From Varibaculum prostatecancerukia (GTDB taxonomy: Bacteria > Actinomycetota > Actinomycetes > Actinomycetales > Actinomycetaceae): a DNA stretch of 64,000 nucleotides. The stretch is from positions 124,001 through 188,000 of the forward strand of contig NZ_OW968402.1 of assembly GCF_943169825.2 (NCBI RefSeq). Reading direction: 5' to 3'. The stretch's first letter is position 1. Every line of letters begins with the position of its first letter. The notes beneath the pieces are model-generated. The model was not told where the DNA came from. It made no database searches and saw only the letters and a list, made by a program, of their open reading frames with translations. The position numbers were made by a program, and so were the translations under genes. Below, piece after piece: positions 1 to 8,269 of this stretch.

Positions 1-414
1 GAGGGCGGTAGAACTGCGGCGAAAATAGCCCCACGCCTTGAATCTGCACGGATTTGTTCCCGATGGTAGCTCCGACCCAGGTCTGATAAACCGGCTGTAA
101 TTCTAGGTCGGTCCCATTCGCCTGGCGAATCCCGGCGCGGTCGGCCAGGATTGCTGGTAGCGGGTCCTTTTTAATCTTTTCGGCATCCACGGTGCCATTT
201 ACGGGGCTCGTGAATCTTCGTCAAAACTTCCGTAGGTAATTACTACCTGGGTGTTCTTCATCATTTGGGTTTCGCCGGCACCGATGACCCAACCCATCAC
301 GGATCCAAAAGAGCTGGCGAGACAAATAAAAATACAGCAGATGATAATAGCGCAGGCAGTAGCAATATATTGCCGGGCATGGGCTTTCAGATTGGCTTTA
401 GTTAGGAAACGCAT
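1..414 (-). pseudogene. FtsX/MacB-type ABC permease, 5' part, frameshifted; runs off the window
   Basis: The ATG at 414-412 directly follows the stop codon of the upstream ATPase gene. It opens a 71-codon frame with one clear membrane segment (about residues 17-42) and the start of an extracytoplasmic loop, as in FtsX/MacB permeases. This frame stops at 201-199. The next frame is then open from about 220 down to base 1 and reads as a sensible continuation (NGTVDAEKIKKDPLPAILAD, later VYQTWVGATIGNKSVQ). One base therefore appears to be missing somewhere around 199-230. It may be a true lesion, a sequencing error or a slippage site. There is no long homopolymer there, only CCCC. The remainder lies outside the window, so whether the rest of the gene is intact cannot be judged. 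It is the fourth gene of the ABC operon. Confidence 0.75.
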
Positions 415-1704
415 TTAGATCACCTGGGAAAGTTGCCCGCGAGTGGGGTGAGAAAGTTCTTGAGTGATTTTGCCGTCTTTGACGATTAACACTCGGTCGG
501 CGACGGCGGCGGCACTAGGGTCGTGGGTAACCATCACCACGGATTGCCCCAGGTCACTGGCGGCGCTGCGTAGCAGTTTCAGCACTTCCTGCGAGGAGGT
601 CGAATCCAAGTTTCCGGTGGGCTCGTCGGCCACTAGCAGGGCAGGCTTAGTAATCAGGGCGCGCGCGACTGCCACCCGCTGCTGCTGTCCCCCGGAGAGT
701 TCGGAGGGCTTATGGGTGAGCCGGTCTTTCAAATTTAGGATTTCAATAATCTGGTTTTCCCAGGTGGCAGAGGTTTGCTTACCTGCCAATAGCTGGGGGA
801 GCCGGATATTTTCCAAGGCAGTCAGCGTAGGCATTAGGTTGAAAGATTGAAACACGAACCCGATGTGGTCACGCCGGAACTGGGTGAGAGTCTTATCGTT
901 CATTTTGGCCAGGTCTTTACCTGCTACCGTCACCGTTCCTTTGGTGACGCTGTCTAGACCCGCCAAACAATGCAGGAGCGTAGATTTACCGGAGCCGGAA
1001 GGACCCACAATCGCGGTGAACTGTCCGAAATAGATTTGCAGATCGACACCGTCGAGGGCGCGCACCTCGGTTTCGCCCTGCCGATAGATTTTATAAACGT
1101 CATTCAGTTTTACTACCGGGGATCCTTGCGCGGCGCTGGAGCTACTAGGAGCAGCGCTAGTGTGCGGCTGCGGCACCGCACTGCTGGGTTTTTCGGGCAA
1201 TGAGGAGGTATCCGCGCGGTGACGGAGCGGCTGCGCGGGATCCGTTTGGGGCTCAGCGATCTGGGTTTCTGGTAGTTGCGTAGCCGCTTGGGATCCTGAT
1301 GGTACCGGCTGAGGGGGCTCGGGAGTGGCGAGAGGCTGCGGGGAGGCCAGAGGGGGTTGTTGCGGGCTAGCTACCGCCGGTATTGGCTGCACGCTCGGTT
1401 GCGGCTGAGCGAAAGTCGGGTTTACCGGCTGCGGAGTTTGGGAGATAGCCGGATTCGCTGCCTGGTAGCTGTTGACCTGTGGAGGTAGCGGACTTACCGC
1501 TTGGGGAACACCGGCCTGCCCGGGAAGGACGTTGCCGGACTGGCGGGCCGGGAAAGCCCTCTGCGGTGCCGGCTGAACTTGAGGTTTAACCGCTGGCATT
1601 CCCGCAGGGGGAGCTGCGGGAGCAGGCGGCGCGGCATGGCGCGGCTTTTGGTAGCGGTGGAACTCCTCGGGAGTTGCTGGCTGATCGGGCTGATTATTAT
1701 TCAC
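415..1704 (-). CDS. ABC transporter ATPase (MacB/LolD-like) with long Pro/Gln-rich N-terminal arm
   Basis: The C-terminal 230 residues are a complete ATPase of the MacB/LolD type. They carry Walker A GPSGSGKST, signature LSGGQQQRVAVARAL, Walker B LLVADEPT and the H-loop histidine in VMVTHD, so this subunit should hydrolyse ATP. About 190 residues in front are low-complexity, rich in Pro, Gln, Ala and Ser, and not part of the family. I choose GTG at 1704 because AAAGG lies seven bases upstream. A GTG at 1749 (15 residues longer) has no ribosome site. The stop abuts the ATG of the permease at 414, so the two are probably translationally coupled. The partner is inferred to be that permease. The substrate is unknown, and envelope stress or peptide export is plausible from the neighbouring NarL-type sensor pair. 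Confidence 0.88.
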   Translation of the reverse strand: MNNNQPDQPATPEEFHRYQKPRHAAPPAPAAPPAGMPAVKPQVQPAPQRAFPARQSGNVLPGQAGVPQAVSPLPPQVNSYQAANPAISQTPQPVNPTFAQPQPSVQPIPAVASPQQPPLASPQPLATPEPPQPVPSGSQAATQLPETQIAEPQTDPAQPLRHRADTSSLPEKPSSAVPQPHTSAAPSSSSAAQGSPVVKLNDVYKIYRQGETEVRALDGVDLQIYFGQFTAIVGPSGSGKSTLLHCLAGLDSVTKGTVTVAGKDLAKMNDKTLTQFRRDHIGFVFQSFNLMPTLTALENIRLPQLLAGKQTSATWENQIIEILNLKDRLTHKPSELSGGQQQRVAVARALITKPALLVADEPTGNLDSTSSQEVLKLLRSAASDLGQSVVMVTHDPSAAAVADRVLIVKDGKITQELSHPTRGQLSQVI

Positions 1705-1757
1705 CGGTTTACCTTTCGTTTTCTGGCAAAAAGTTTGCTGCGATTTCACTAGAGATT

Positions 1758-3338
1758 TCAGAAGTTTTTTGAAGTTTCTTTGGATAAAGCAGCCGGATGG
1801 TAGTGCCGTACCTGCTGCTTAGATTTTAACTGCTGGCGTTTAAAATGCGGGATTATCTCGGTGTTTTTCACTCGGGTGAGCGTCATAAATACCAGGGCTT
1901 GCAGAGCTAACACCCCGATGATCATCCAGGTGAGAGGGGCTATTGCCGAGGTGATTATTTCCCAAATGCTTATCGGAGGCGAAAAGGTCATCGAGATGGC
2001 AGAGATAAACAGCAGGAGGGCGCATCCGGCAAGTAGTAAAAACCCAAAAGCATAAACCAGGATCATTTCCCACATCCGCGCCCTCCAAATAACTGCAGGT
2101 GGGCACCCTAGTTTTAGCAACAGATTGGTTTGCAGTTGCTGGCGGCGGTTGGAAGCCATCACCGTGGTGGCCAGGGAGAAGGCGGTAATCACTGCCACTG
2201 CGGCCGCAGTCAAGAGCAACCCGGTTTTCACGTCTTGCTGCACTAGCTGCAACAGTAAGTAATGCAGCTGCAAAGTCGCCTGAGACTCACTATCTATGCT
2301 GTTAGAGCGAGTTTCAAGGCTTAAAGAGTCGCTATAGCTGTCTGCTGCCGCCAGAAAAGCTAGGGAGAGCAGATAGGTGGCGGCCAGAGAAAGCACCGGT
2401 GCCAACGCAATCCAAATTCGGGAGGCATGCGCGCGGATCGCGCGGGCAGCCAAAAGCACTGCGGGGTAGCGACTAAAAGTTAAAGGCCAACAAATCAAGG
2501 TCAGCACTTTGGCGGGCAGCGAAAACACCAGCACCCAAAGGAAAGCCAGCATCATGATGGGCGCTAAGGCTAGTGCCGATAATCCGGCGATCACCATTCC
2601 AGCTAGCAGAATCGGTATTGCCAGCACGATTAACCAGAAAATAGCGGTGTTACGGGTGGAACCTTTAAACCAGGAGGAAATAAAAGAAATATTGAAGCGG
2701 CGGCGGGTTTCCGCGGGAATTCCCCGCTGTTGGCGCAATAGTAGAGTGATTTTCCAGATCGGGATCAGCAAGAGTACAACCAGGGACAGGAGCAGAATCC
2801 ACCAAGGGGGTAGCAGGTCTTTGGCGGTGGGATTAATACCGAGAATCTGGATATTTTCAAGGAGTGGCAAAGAGAGCGCGTAAACTGCGGCACCCAGCAC
2901 AAATCCGGTAAAAATATAGCTATAAATCGAATAGCAGCTAAAGAAAAAACGAGTTCTGGCGCTCGCTCCCAAGCGATACAAACTGACCAGAGCATCCCCT
3001 AAACGCTGCTCATCTAGCTCCAGACGGTTCCACCACAGCGCAATCAGCGGAAAGGTGATCAGCAGAGTGGCGAAAACAAACAATGAAATATAGATGACAG
3101 ACACGGCCTCGTGCTCATAGCTACGGGTATGGCTGGGCAAGACGGCGAGGGCGCGCCCCAAAGTATCTGCCCCCTGAGGTAATATCCATAAACGCCTGAC
3201 CAGAAAAGCATGAATCCCGCCGAGTACGGCTAACAGGCAGTAACAGGTGATGGCGGCCGATAGTATCGAGACCGCTTGAGCGGGACGATCCTTAAAACCT
3301 CGCCCTCGCCAGAAGATAATAATTCGTCCCAGAGTCAT
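1758..3338 (-). CDS. ABC transporter permease, FtsX-like, about ten membrane segments
   Basis: This 526-residue integral membrane protein has hydrophobic segments near residues 20-45, 80-105, 130-155, 175-200, 230-285, 310-335, 375-395, 425-455 and 470-495, and a basic C-terminus. The last three helices and the loop before them resemble an FtsX/MacB core. The first half looks like a duplicated, diverged copy. Its ATG directly follows the stop of the ATPase at 3339-4046, so that ATPase is its likely partner. The next gene (415-1704) supplies a canonical ATPase. No substrate motif is visible. Assignment to the ABC permease class rests on topology and context more than on a sharp motif. Confidence 0.75.
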   Translation of the reverse strand: MTLGRIIIFWRGRGFKDRPAQAVSILSAAITCYCLLAVLGGIHAFLVRRLWILPQGADTLGRALAVLPSHTRSYEHEAVSVIYISLFVFATLLITFPLIALWWNRLELDEQRLGDALVSLYRLGASARTRFFFSCYSIYSYIFTGFVLGAAVYALSLPLLENIQILGINPTAKDLLPPWWILLLSLVVLLLIPIWKITLLLRQQRGIPAETRRRFNISFISSWFKGSTRNTAIFWLIVLAIPILLAGMVIAGLSALALAPIMMLAFLWVLVFSLPAKVLTLICWPLTFSRYPAVLLAARAIRAHASRIWIALAPVLSLAATYLLSLAFLAAADSYSDSLSLETRSNSIDSESQATLQLHYLLLQLVQQDVKTGLLLTAAAVAVITAFSLATTVMASNRRQQLQTNLLLKLGCPPAVIWRARMWEMILVYAFGFLLLAGCALLLFISAISMTFSPPISIWEIITSAIAPLTWMIIGVLALQALVFMTLTRVKNTEIIPHFKRQQLKSKQQVRHYHPAALSKETSKNF

Positions 3339-4046
3339 TTATGCGTCCTCGACCTGAAATACGGTTTCTGAGGTAGATTCGCGCCGACTGTCTTGGGCAA
3401 TTAATCCATCTCGCAGGGTGATGATTCGCCGGCACCACGACGCTACCTGCGGATTAACGGTAGAAACTAAGAGAGTGGCGCGGGTGCGCGCCGCCGCCAG
3501 TGATAACGCCTGCATCGCTTCTTGCCCCGCAACCGGATCCAGCAGCGCAGTGGGTTGATCAGCAACAATCACCTGGGGGCGGGTCACTAAAGCGCGGGCG
3601 ATGGCTACCCGCGCGTCCAAGGCCGGGCTGAGTGCGGCAGTTAATTGCCGGCTAATTTCTTCCAACCCCAGACGTTGCAACTCTTTCAAGGCACGCTGTT
3701 TTGCTTCTGCGCGTCCAAAACCTTGCAACAGTAGCGGTAAAGCCACATTTTCTACTACTTGCAGTTCGGGAAGCAGTTGTTCGGATTGGAAAATAAAACC
3801 GAAACGCTCCCGGCGCAGCGCCTGCAACTGACGCCGCGACATTTCTGATAAATCCCGGCCATCTAAGAACACTGCCCCCGAGGACGGACGCACAATCCCA
3901 CTGAGCAAATACAGGAGGGTGGTTTTTCCGGCTTGAGTCGGCCCGGTAATCGCCACCTGCTCACCCTCGCCAATAGTTAAATCAATATCGGCTAACACCG
4001 TATGGGAGCCGTAGATCTTGGTAAGCCCCTGGGTTTGAATCAACAT
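3339..4046 (-). CDS. ABC ATPase homologue with degenerate catalytic motifs
   Basis: The 235 residues have the length and fold signature of a MacB/LolD-type ATPase, but the catalytic elements are altered. The P-loop reads GPTQAGKTT instead of GxSGSGKST. The signature is LSPAL instead of LSGGQ. Walker B reads VIVADQPT, so the catalytic glutamate is glutamine. The H-loop region reads LLVSTVNP with no histidine. The Q-loop (FIFQSEQLLPEL) is kept. From known ABC biochemistry this subunit should bind but not efficiently hydrolyse ATP. It is the first gene of the four-gene operon, and its stop abuts the permease ATG at 3338. I infer a structural or regulatory nucleotide-binding subunit, possibly paired with the intact ATPase at 415-1704. 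No clear Shine-Dalgarno precedes the ATG. Confidence 0.85.
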   Translation of the reverse strand: MLIQTQGLTKIYGSHTVLADIDLTIGEGEQVAITGPTQAGKTTLLYLLSGIVRPSSGAVFLDGRDLSEMSRRQLQALRRERFGFIFQSEQLLPELQVVENVALPLLLQGFGRAEAKQRALKELQRLGLEEISRQLTAALSPALDARVAIARALVTRPQVIVADQPTALLDPVAGQEAMQALSLAAARTRATLLVSTVNPQVASWCRRIITLRDGLIAQDSRRESTSETVFQVEDA

Positions 4047-4092
4047 AACACTATCTTGACGGTTTTCTTAGCGCGAGAACAGCGGGTACAAA

Positions 4093-4130
4093 CTACTTTT
4101 AAGGTAGAGCTGGCACTACCCTAAAGGTAG
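4093..4130. promoter_or_regulatory. Two near-palindromic 15-bp operator-like elements in the divergent promoter
   Basis: CTACTTTTAAGGTAG (4093-4107) and CTACCCTAAAGGTAG (4116-4130) are two copies of an imperfect palindrome with consensus CTACC-N5-GGTAG, centred 23 bp apart. They lie midway between the ABC operon (start 4046, minus) and the sensor kinase gene (start 4178, plus). NarL/FixJ-type regulators typically bind such paired dyads. I infer that the regulator encoded at 5467-6156 binds here and controls both directions. Confidence 0.6.
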
Positions 4131-4165
4131 TCAGCGGGCGGTGTTCTTTACCGGGAGCGTCCTCC

Positions 4166-4177
4166 TAAAATATAGGT
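4166..4177 (+). promoter_or_regulatory. Candidate -10 box for a leaderless transcript of the sensor kinase
   Basis: TAAAAT at 4166-4171 is followed by exactly six bases and the ATG at 4178. No ribosome site lies in between. This geometry would place the transcription start on the A of the ATG, as in leaderless actinobacterial mRNAs. No good -35 box is visible. Confidence 0.45.
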
Positions 4178-5470
4178 ATGCAGCGAACTGATCCCTATTT
4201 TCGCGGGGTAACTTACCACCGAAGCTCCCTGGTACGTTCCAGCCTGAGGCTGGGGGTACCTTTCCTAGCGATTGAGCTATTTTCGCTGGTGGTACACGTG
4301 GGGGCAATGCTGGTGATGTTCCGGCGCTCGCGGACGGTACTTTCCCACTACACGGCGGCGGTGCGTTACCGCGCGAGCGCCATGCTGGGGCGGCAAGATG
4401 CTGCTATCTGGCATTTTTGGCAGGTTCCCGGCGGGGAAACGATTCTAGAAAGAGATGATCATAGTACTGCGGAATACATAAATTCCCGTTCCATCCCGAT
4501 TTTCCTGTTTTGCTTGCTGGCAAATTTGGTTGCCTCTTTTCCGTTGCTCAATTTATTGATCCTGGCCCTTACGAATCTCCTGGGATTCAGAAACTTCAGT
4601 GACCAGCGTGCATATCTGGCATTGATTATGTTATGGCTGCTGTTTGCACTGGCCAGCGGAATTTACGCGCGGTTGGTTTTTACTATTGCCACTACCGGTC
4701 CGTTAAGTGCGGAGGAAATTGTTCAATTGCATCGCTCGCGCCGGGAAATAGTCGATGCTTTCGAGATTGAACGTCGCCGTATTGAACGGGATCTGCATGA
4801 TGGTGCCCAACAATACCTAGTGGCAGCCTCCATGAAAGTGGGTGAGGCGGAACTAAACCTAGAAATGCTGGCCTCCTCGGAATCTTCGGAAGAACCTGGG
4901 GAGTGTACGGATGGGGAAGGCGCGAATAGGAACTACTCCGATGGGGGAAGCACGGAGGATTCCGGTACGCGCGCGCAGATACAACAGATTTTAGGTTTAT
5001 TGCGGGAAGCGCAAGACGCCAATGACCAAGCTTTAGCGGCGCTGCGACGTACAGTTGCCGGGGTACATCCGAAAGTACTTTCCGATAAGGGGCTGGCCGA
5101 GGCAGTACGCGATGTTTGTGCTGAATCTCCTTTGAAAGTGGATGTCCGGATGCCCTTTGAGCTGCCCAAGCTGCCGCCGGGAGCTGCCGCTGCCGCCTAC
5201 TACCTGGTATGTGAGTCCCTCACTAACGTGGCAAAATATGCACCCCAAGCCGAGGTTTCAGTATTGGTGGTAGCCGGTTCTTCCCTGGTAGTTTCGATTA
5301 CCGATAATGGAGCCGGCGGGGCAAGTATTAACCCCGGGCATGGCTTGGCCGGTTTGCAGGCGCGCCTGGAAGCCTTCGGGGGAACTTTGCGGGTAATTTC
5401 CCCGACCGGCGGACCAACTACGGTGCGCGGGGAGATTCCGATTCTAGTATCCGCGAAGGAGACAGTATGA
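4178..5470 (+). CDS. Sensor histidine kinase, NarL/LiaS/DesK class (HisKA_3)
   Basis: This 430-residue membrane kinase should autophosphorylate on histidine and pass the phosphate to the regulator encoded next. The N-terminal third has hydrophobic segments (about 25-45, 105-135, 145-165). The dimerisation and phosphoacceptor helix reads RRRIERDLHDGAQQYL, with the acceptor His in RDLHDGAQQ. The ATPase domain has the N-box ESLTNVAKYA, the G1 box DNGAGG and the G2 box GHGLAGLQAR. Between the H helix and the ATPase domain is an unusual low-complexity acidic Ser/Glu/Gly insert of about 45 residues. The stop overlaps the regulator start by four bases (ATGA). It sits head-to-head with the ABC operon, which suggests it senses an envelope signal or the transporter's substrate. 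Confidence 0.93.
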   Translation: MQRTDPYFRGVTYHRSSLVRSSLRLGVPFLAIELFSLVVHVGAMLVMFRRSRTVLSHYTAAVRYRASAMLGRQDAAIWHFWQVPGGETILERDDHSTAEYINSRSIPIFLFCLLANLVASFPLLNLLILALTNLLGFRNFSDQRAYLALIMLWLLFALASGIYARLVFTIATTGPLSAEEIVQLHRSRREIVDAFEIERRRIERDLHDGAQQYLVAASMKVGEAELNLEMLASSESSEEPGECTDGEGANRNYSDGGSTEDSGTRAQIQQILGLLREAQDANDQALAALRRTVAGVHPKVLSDKGLAEAVRDVCAESPLKVDVRMPFELPKLPPGAAAAAYYLVCESLTNVAKYAPQAEVSVLVVAGSSLVVSITDNGAGGASINPGHGLAGLQARLEAFGGTLRVISPTGGPTTVRGEIPILVSAKETV

Positions 5471-6156
5471 AAATCATCTTGGCTGATGACGCAACTTTGA
5501 TCCGAGAAGGATTAGCCGGGCTGCTCGAGCGCCTAGGACATCAAGTAATCGCCCAAGCCGAGGACGCGCCCGGACTGATTGCGGCGGTGACACAGGCGGG
5601 TCAGGCTGGTCAGCTCCCGGATGTGCTGGTAACCGATGTGCGGATGCCTCCCGGCATGAGCGATGATGGCTTGCGCGCCGCGGTAAAGATTCGCGAAGAG
5701 TACCCCGACCTGGGGATTATGGTGCTTAGTCAATACGTGGCCCCGGCCTACGCGGCGCAACTTTTTAGCGCCGATCAGCTGCCCCCACCCGGACAACACG
5801 CAGCTGGTACCGGGTATCTGCTGAAAGAGCGGGTGTCGCGGGTTGCCGATTTCTTGAACGCTCTGAAAACCGTGGCCAGCGGTGGGGTAGTAGTAGATCC
5901 GGAAGTAGCAGTGAAACTGGTGCGGGAACGCGGCTCCGCCCTCGCCAGCCTCACTGCCCGGGAAAGCGAAGTCTTAGGGCTAATGGCGCAAGGTTTATCC
6001 AATGAGGAAATCGCGAAGAAACTATTCCTCTCTGGTGCCTCGGTGGCAAAACATATCGCCAATGTGTTTATGAAACTGGGACTGACTCCCGATGAACCCA
6101 ACCGTCGGGTGCGCGCCGTCCTCGCTTATCTAACTGCCACCGGTTTGCAGTCCTAG
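5467..6156 (+). CDS. Response regulator, NarL/FixJ (LuxR-type HTH) family
   Basis: The 229 residues form a receiver domain followed by a LuxR-type helix-turn-helix. The receiver shows the acidic pair in ILADDATLIREG, the phosphoacceptor Asp in VLVTDVRMPP, the switch Ser in VLSQYV and the conserved Lys in LLKERV. A short Pro-rich loop between Ser and Lys lengthens the domain. The HTH reads LTARESEVLGLMAQGLSNEE and continues through KHIANVFMKLGL. The start overlaps the kinase stop by four bases, which indicates translational coupling. It is likely activated by the adjacent kinase, and its probable targets are the paired dyads at 4093-4130 that face the ABC operon. It resembles LiaR/DesR-type regulators of envelope stress, but the signal cannot be read from sequence. 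Confidence 0.93.
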   Translation: MKIILADDATLIREGLAGLLERLGHQVIAQAEDAPGLIAAVTQAGQAGQLPDVLVTDVRMPPGMSDDGLRAAVKIREEYPDLGIMVLSQYVAPAYAAQLFSADQLPPPGQHAAGTGYLLKERVSRVADFLNALKTVASGGVVVDPEVAVKLVRERGSALASLTARESEVLGLMAQGLSNEEIAKKLFLSGASVAKHIANVFMKLGLTPDEPNRRVRAVLAYLTATGLQS

Positions 6157-6257
6157 TATTTCCCAGTGTCCTACCCCGGTTAACGCGATGTTAAACCATT
6201 TTTACTTAAGTAGAGTCAGTAATAGCTCGCCTAGATTAACCAGAAAGTGATAGCAAA

Positions 6258-6992
6258 ATGGATATGGATAATCGAGTCTTTGCGCATCGCGGCTTAAATG
6301 CCTTAGCCCCTGAAAATACGATGGCCGCTTTTCGGAAAGTGGTCGAGCACGGTCTGAACTGGATTGAAACCGATGTTGATATTTTGGGGGATGGAACCGT
6401 AATCATCTGCCATGACACCACTTTGGATCGCACCACCAATAAATCCGGCGGTTACTACGGACTCACTGCCACCGATCTGGAATCGATTGATGCCGGCAGC
6501 TGGTTTAGCCCCGAATTTGCAGGCGAGAAGCTCCCCACCCTGCAGCAACTGGTGGACTTTATGAACGAGACCGGGTTAAACGCCAATATTGAAATTAAAT
6601 CCAATGAAGCGGGCGCGACCATGACCCGTCAGCTAATTCGCGCGGTAATCAAAGAACTGGGACGGCTTGACGGTCCGGATGTGATTGTTTCCTGCTTTAA
6701 CCACGTATTACTATCGGAGTTTCACGCCTTGGCACCGGAGATCCCGTTAGGGTGCCTATATGAAACCTGCTCGCTGCATGATGATTGGCGCTCGGTGTTA
6801 GAACTGGTGGGCGCCAGCTATATTCATCCCGAAGATACCGGATTAACCCGCGAAAAAGTGCGAGCCTTCCGGGATGCCGGATTCGGAGTCAACGTGTGGA
6901 CGGTTAACTCCCCGGCGCGGGCCAATGAACTATTTAATTGGGGTGCAACCGGTATTTTCACCGATGTAGCGCATTTAATTCCCCGCCGCTAG
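6258..6992 (+). CDS. Glycerophosphodiester phosphodiesterase
   Basis: This enzyme hydrolyses glycerophosphodiesters to glycerol 3-phosphate and an alcohol. The 244-residue protein has the family hallmarks. The N-terminal HRG (AHRGLNALAPENT) and the metal-binding ETDVDILGDG are followed by ICHDTTLDRTT. Downstream come NIEIKSN and the C-terminal VNVWTVNSPARA. There is no signal peptide, so it is probably cytoplasmic. AGAAAG about a dozen bases before the ATG is a weak ribosome site. It runs towards murB, and the two stop codons overlap by two bases (TAG on each strand). The glycerol facilitator and kinase genes lie 2.5 kb away, so its product may feed the same pathway. Confidence 0.93.
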   Translation: MDMDNRVFAHRGLNALAPENTMAAFRKVVEHGLNWIETDVDILGDGTVIICHDTTLDRTTNKSGGYYGLTATDLESIDAGSWFSPEFAGEKLPTLQQLVDFMNETGLNANIEIKSNEAGATMTRQLIRAVIKELGRLDGPDVIVSCFNHVLLSEFHALAPEIPLGCLYETCSLHDDWRSVLELVGASYIHPEDTGLTREKVRAFRDAGFGVNVWTVNSPARANELFNWGATGIFTDVAHLIPRR

Positions 6993-8260
6993 TTAGCGTC
7001 GGCCGCTACCCACACCGGCTCGGGTTCTAGATTTACGTTGAACTTGGCTTTTACTTTTTCTTGTATCGCGCGCGCTAGCTCCACAATGTCGCGAGAAGTG
7101 GCATGATTGCGGTTGGTAAGCGCCAGAACGTGCTTGGAAGAAAGCGCAGCCCTTACCGCGCCCTCCGCTTGATTTGCAGTGGGGAGGGCGAATCCTTTTT
7201 CCAATCCCGCGTGCGAAATTAGCCAGGTGGCAGAGGTTTTTATTTGCCCCTCTACTTGGGGAGCCTCGCCGGTCACCGCGTTGCGTAACTGCAGATTAAA
7301 CACCGGGAAACGCGGCGCCTGAGGAGGAAGCTGCTCGGCATCCTCGGTCGAAATAATCGGGTTAGTAAAGAAAGAACCACACGAACGAGTATCCGGATCC
7401 GTGGGGTCCAGCACCATCCCTTTGGAGCGCCGCAGCTCCAAAACGGCCTGACGCACCTCGCGCATATCGGCGCGTTCTCCCAGTTTTACCCCCAATTTGG
7501 CGGCCAACTGATCATATTCAATCGGTGCCGATAAGGAGGCGTGCGCCAACTGGAAATCCGCAGCTAGTACCACGTAACGTCCGGTATAACCCCAGGTTCG
7601 TCCGCCTCCGGCCTCCTCGTCATGCAAAGAACGTTTAATAATCGAAGTGCGATAGCCGAGCTGCAAATCCCCGACTGGTAAAATCCGGATACCATCACGA
7701 AGTCGATCGAAAACCCGCACCGTAGACAGGGTTTCGGCGACTTCATGTCCATAGGCGCCAATATTTTGTACCGGGGCTGCCCCCACCGTGCCAGGGATAC
7801 CTGAGAGGGCCTCTAAACCCATCTGGTCTTCATCAATACAGGCGCATACGAACTCATCCCAGGATTGCCCGGCTGGTGCGCTCACTAGAGCGCCCCCGCA
7901 AGCGGTATCTTCACTTACGGTCACCCCACTGCGCAGGTCCTGGACAACCACCAGGTCAGATAGGTCTTCTCCACAAAGCAGATTGGAGCCTCCCCCCAGG
8001 ATCAGCAGTTTCTCTCCGGAATGGTCAGCCTCCCGCACTGCTGCTACCAGCTCCGCCTCCGTGTCTACCTGGTAAAACGCTTTCGGTTTCCCCCCGGTGC
8101 CGATAGTGGTCATGTCCTTTAAAACCGGGATTTCATCGCTCTTATCACTATTTTTTGGGTTTACAGCTTTCCGATACCAAGCAGGAACCGGCCTAGTCGG
8201 TTGATGGTCAGCGTGAGGGGCAACCCACTCACAGGAGTCAGTGAAATCGGTTTTTACCAT
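6989..8260 (-). CDS. murB: UDP-N-acetylenolpyruvoylglucosamine reductase (MurB)
   Basis: MurB reduces UDP-GlcNAc-enolpyruvate to UDP-MurNAc with NADPH and FAD in peptidoglycan precursor synthesis. Visible motifs are the FAD-binding LILGGGSNLLC, GIPGTVGAAPVQNIGAYG, the catalytic-serine region TRSCGSFFTNPI and the C-terminal glutamate in LEPEPVWVA. At 423 residues it carries about 45 extra N-terminal residues before the usual start (DMTTIGTGG). No better internal start with a ribosome site exists. TAGAAT lies six bases upstream of the ATG, which suggests a leaderless transcript. The regulator gene upstream on the same strand ends ten bases before it, so read-through is also possible. Confidence 0.95.
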   Translation of the reverse strand: MVKTDFTDSCEWVAPHADHQPTRPVPAWYRKAVNPKNSDKSDEIPVLKDMTTIGTGGKPKAFYQVDTEAELVAAVREADHSGEKLLILGGGSNLLCGEDLSDLVVVQDLRSGVTVSEDTACGGALVSAPAGQSWDEFVCACIDEDQMGLEALSGIPGTVGAAPVQNIGAYGHEVAETLSTVRVFDRLRDGIRILPVGDLQLGYRTSIIKRSLHDEEAGGGRTWGYTGRYVVLAADFQLAHASLSAPIEYDQLAAKLGVKLGERADMREVRQAVLELRRSKGMVLDPTDPDTRSCGSFFTNPIISTEDAEQLPPQAPRFPVFNLQLRNAVTGEAPQVEGQIKTSATWLISHAGLEKGFALPTANQAEGAVRAALSSKHVLALTNRNHATSRDIVELARAIQEKVKAKFNVNLEPEPVWVAADAN

Positions 8261-8269
8261 GGTTCTATT

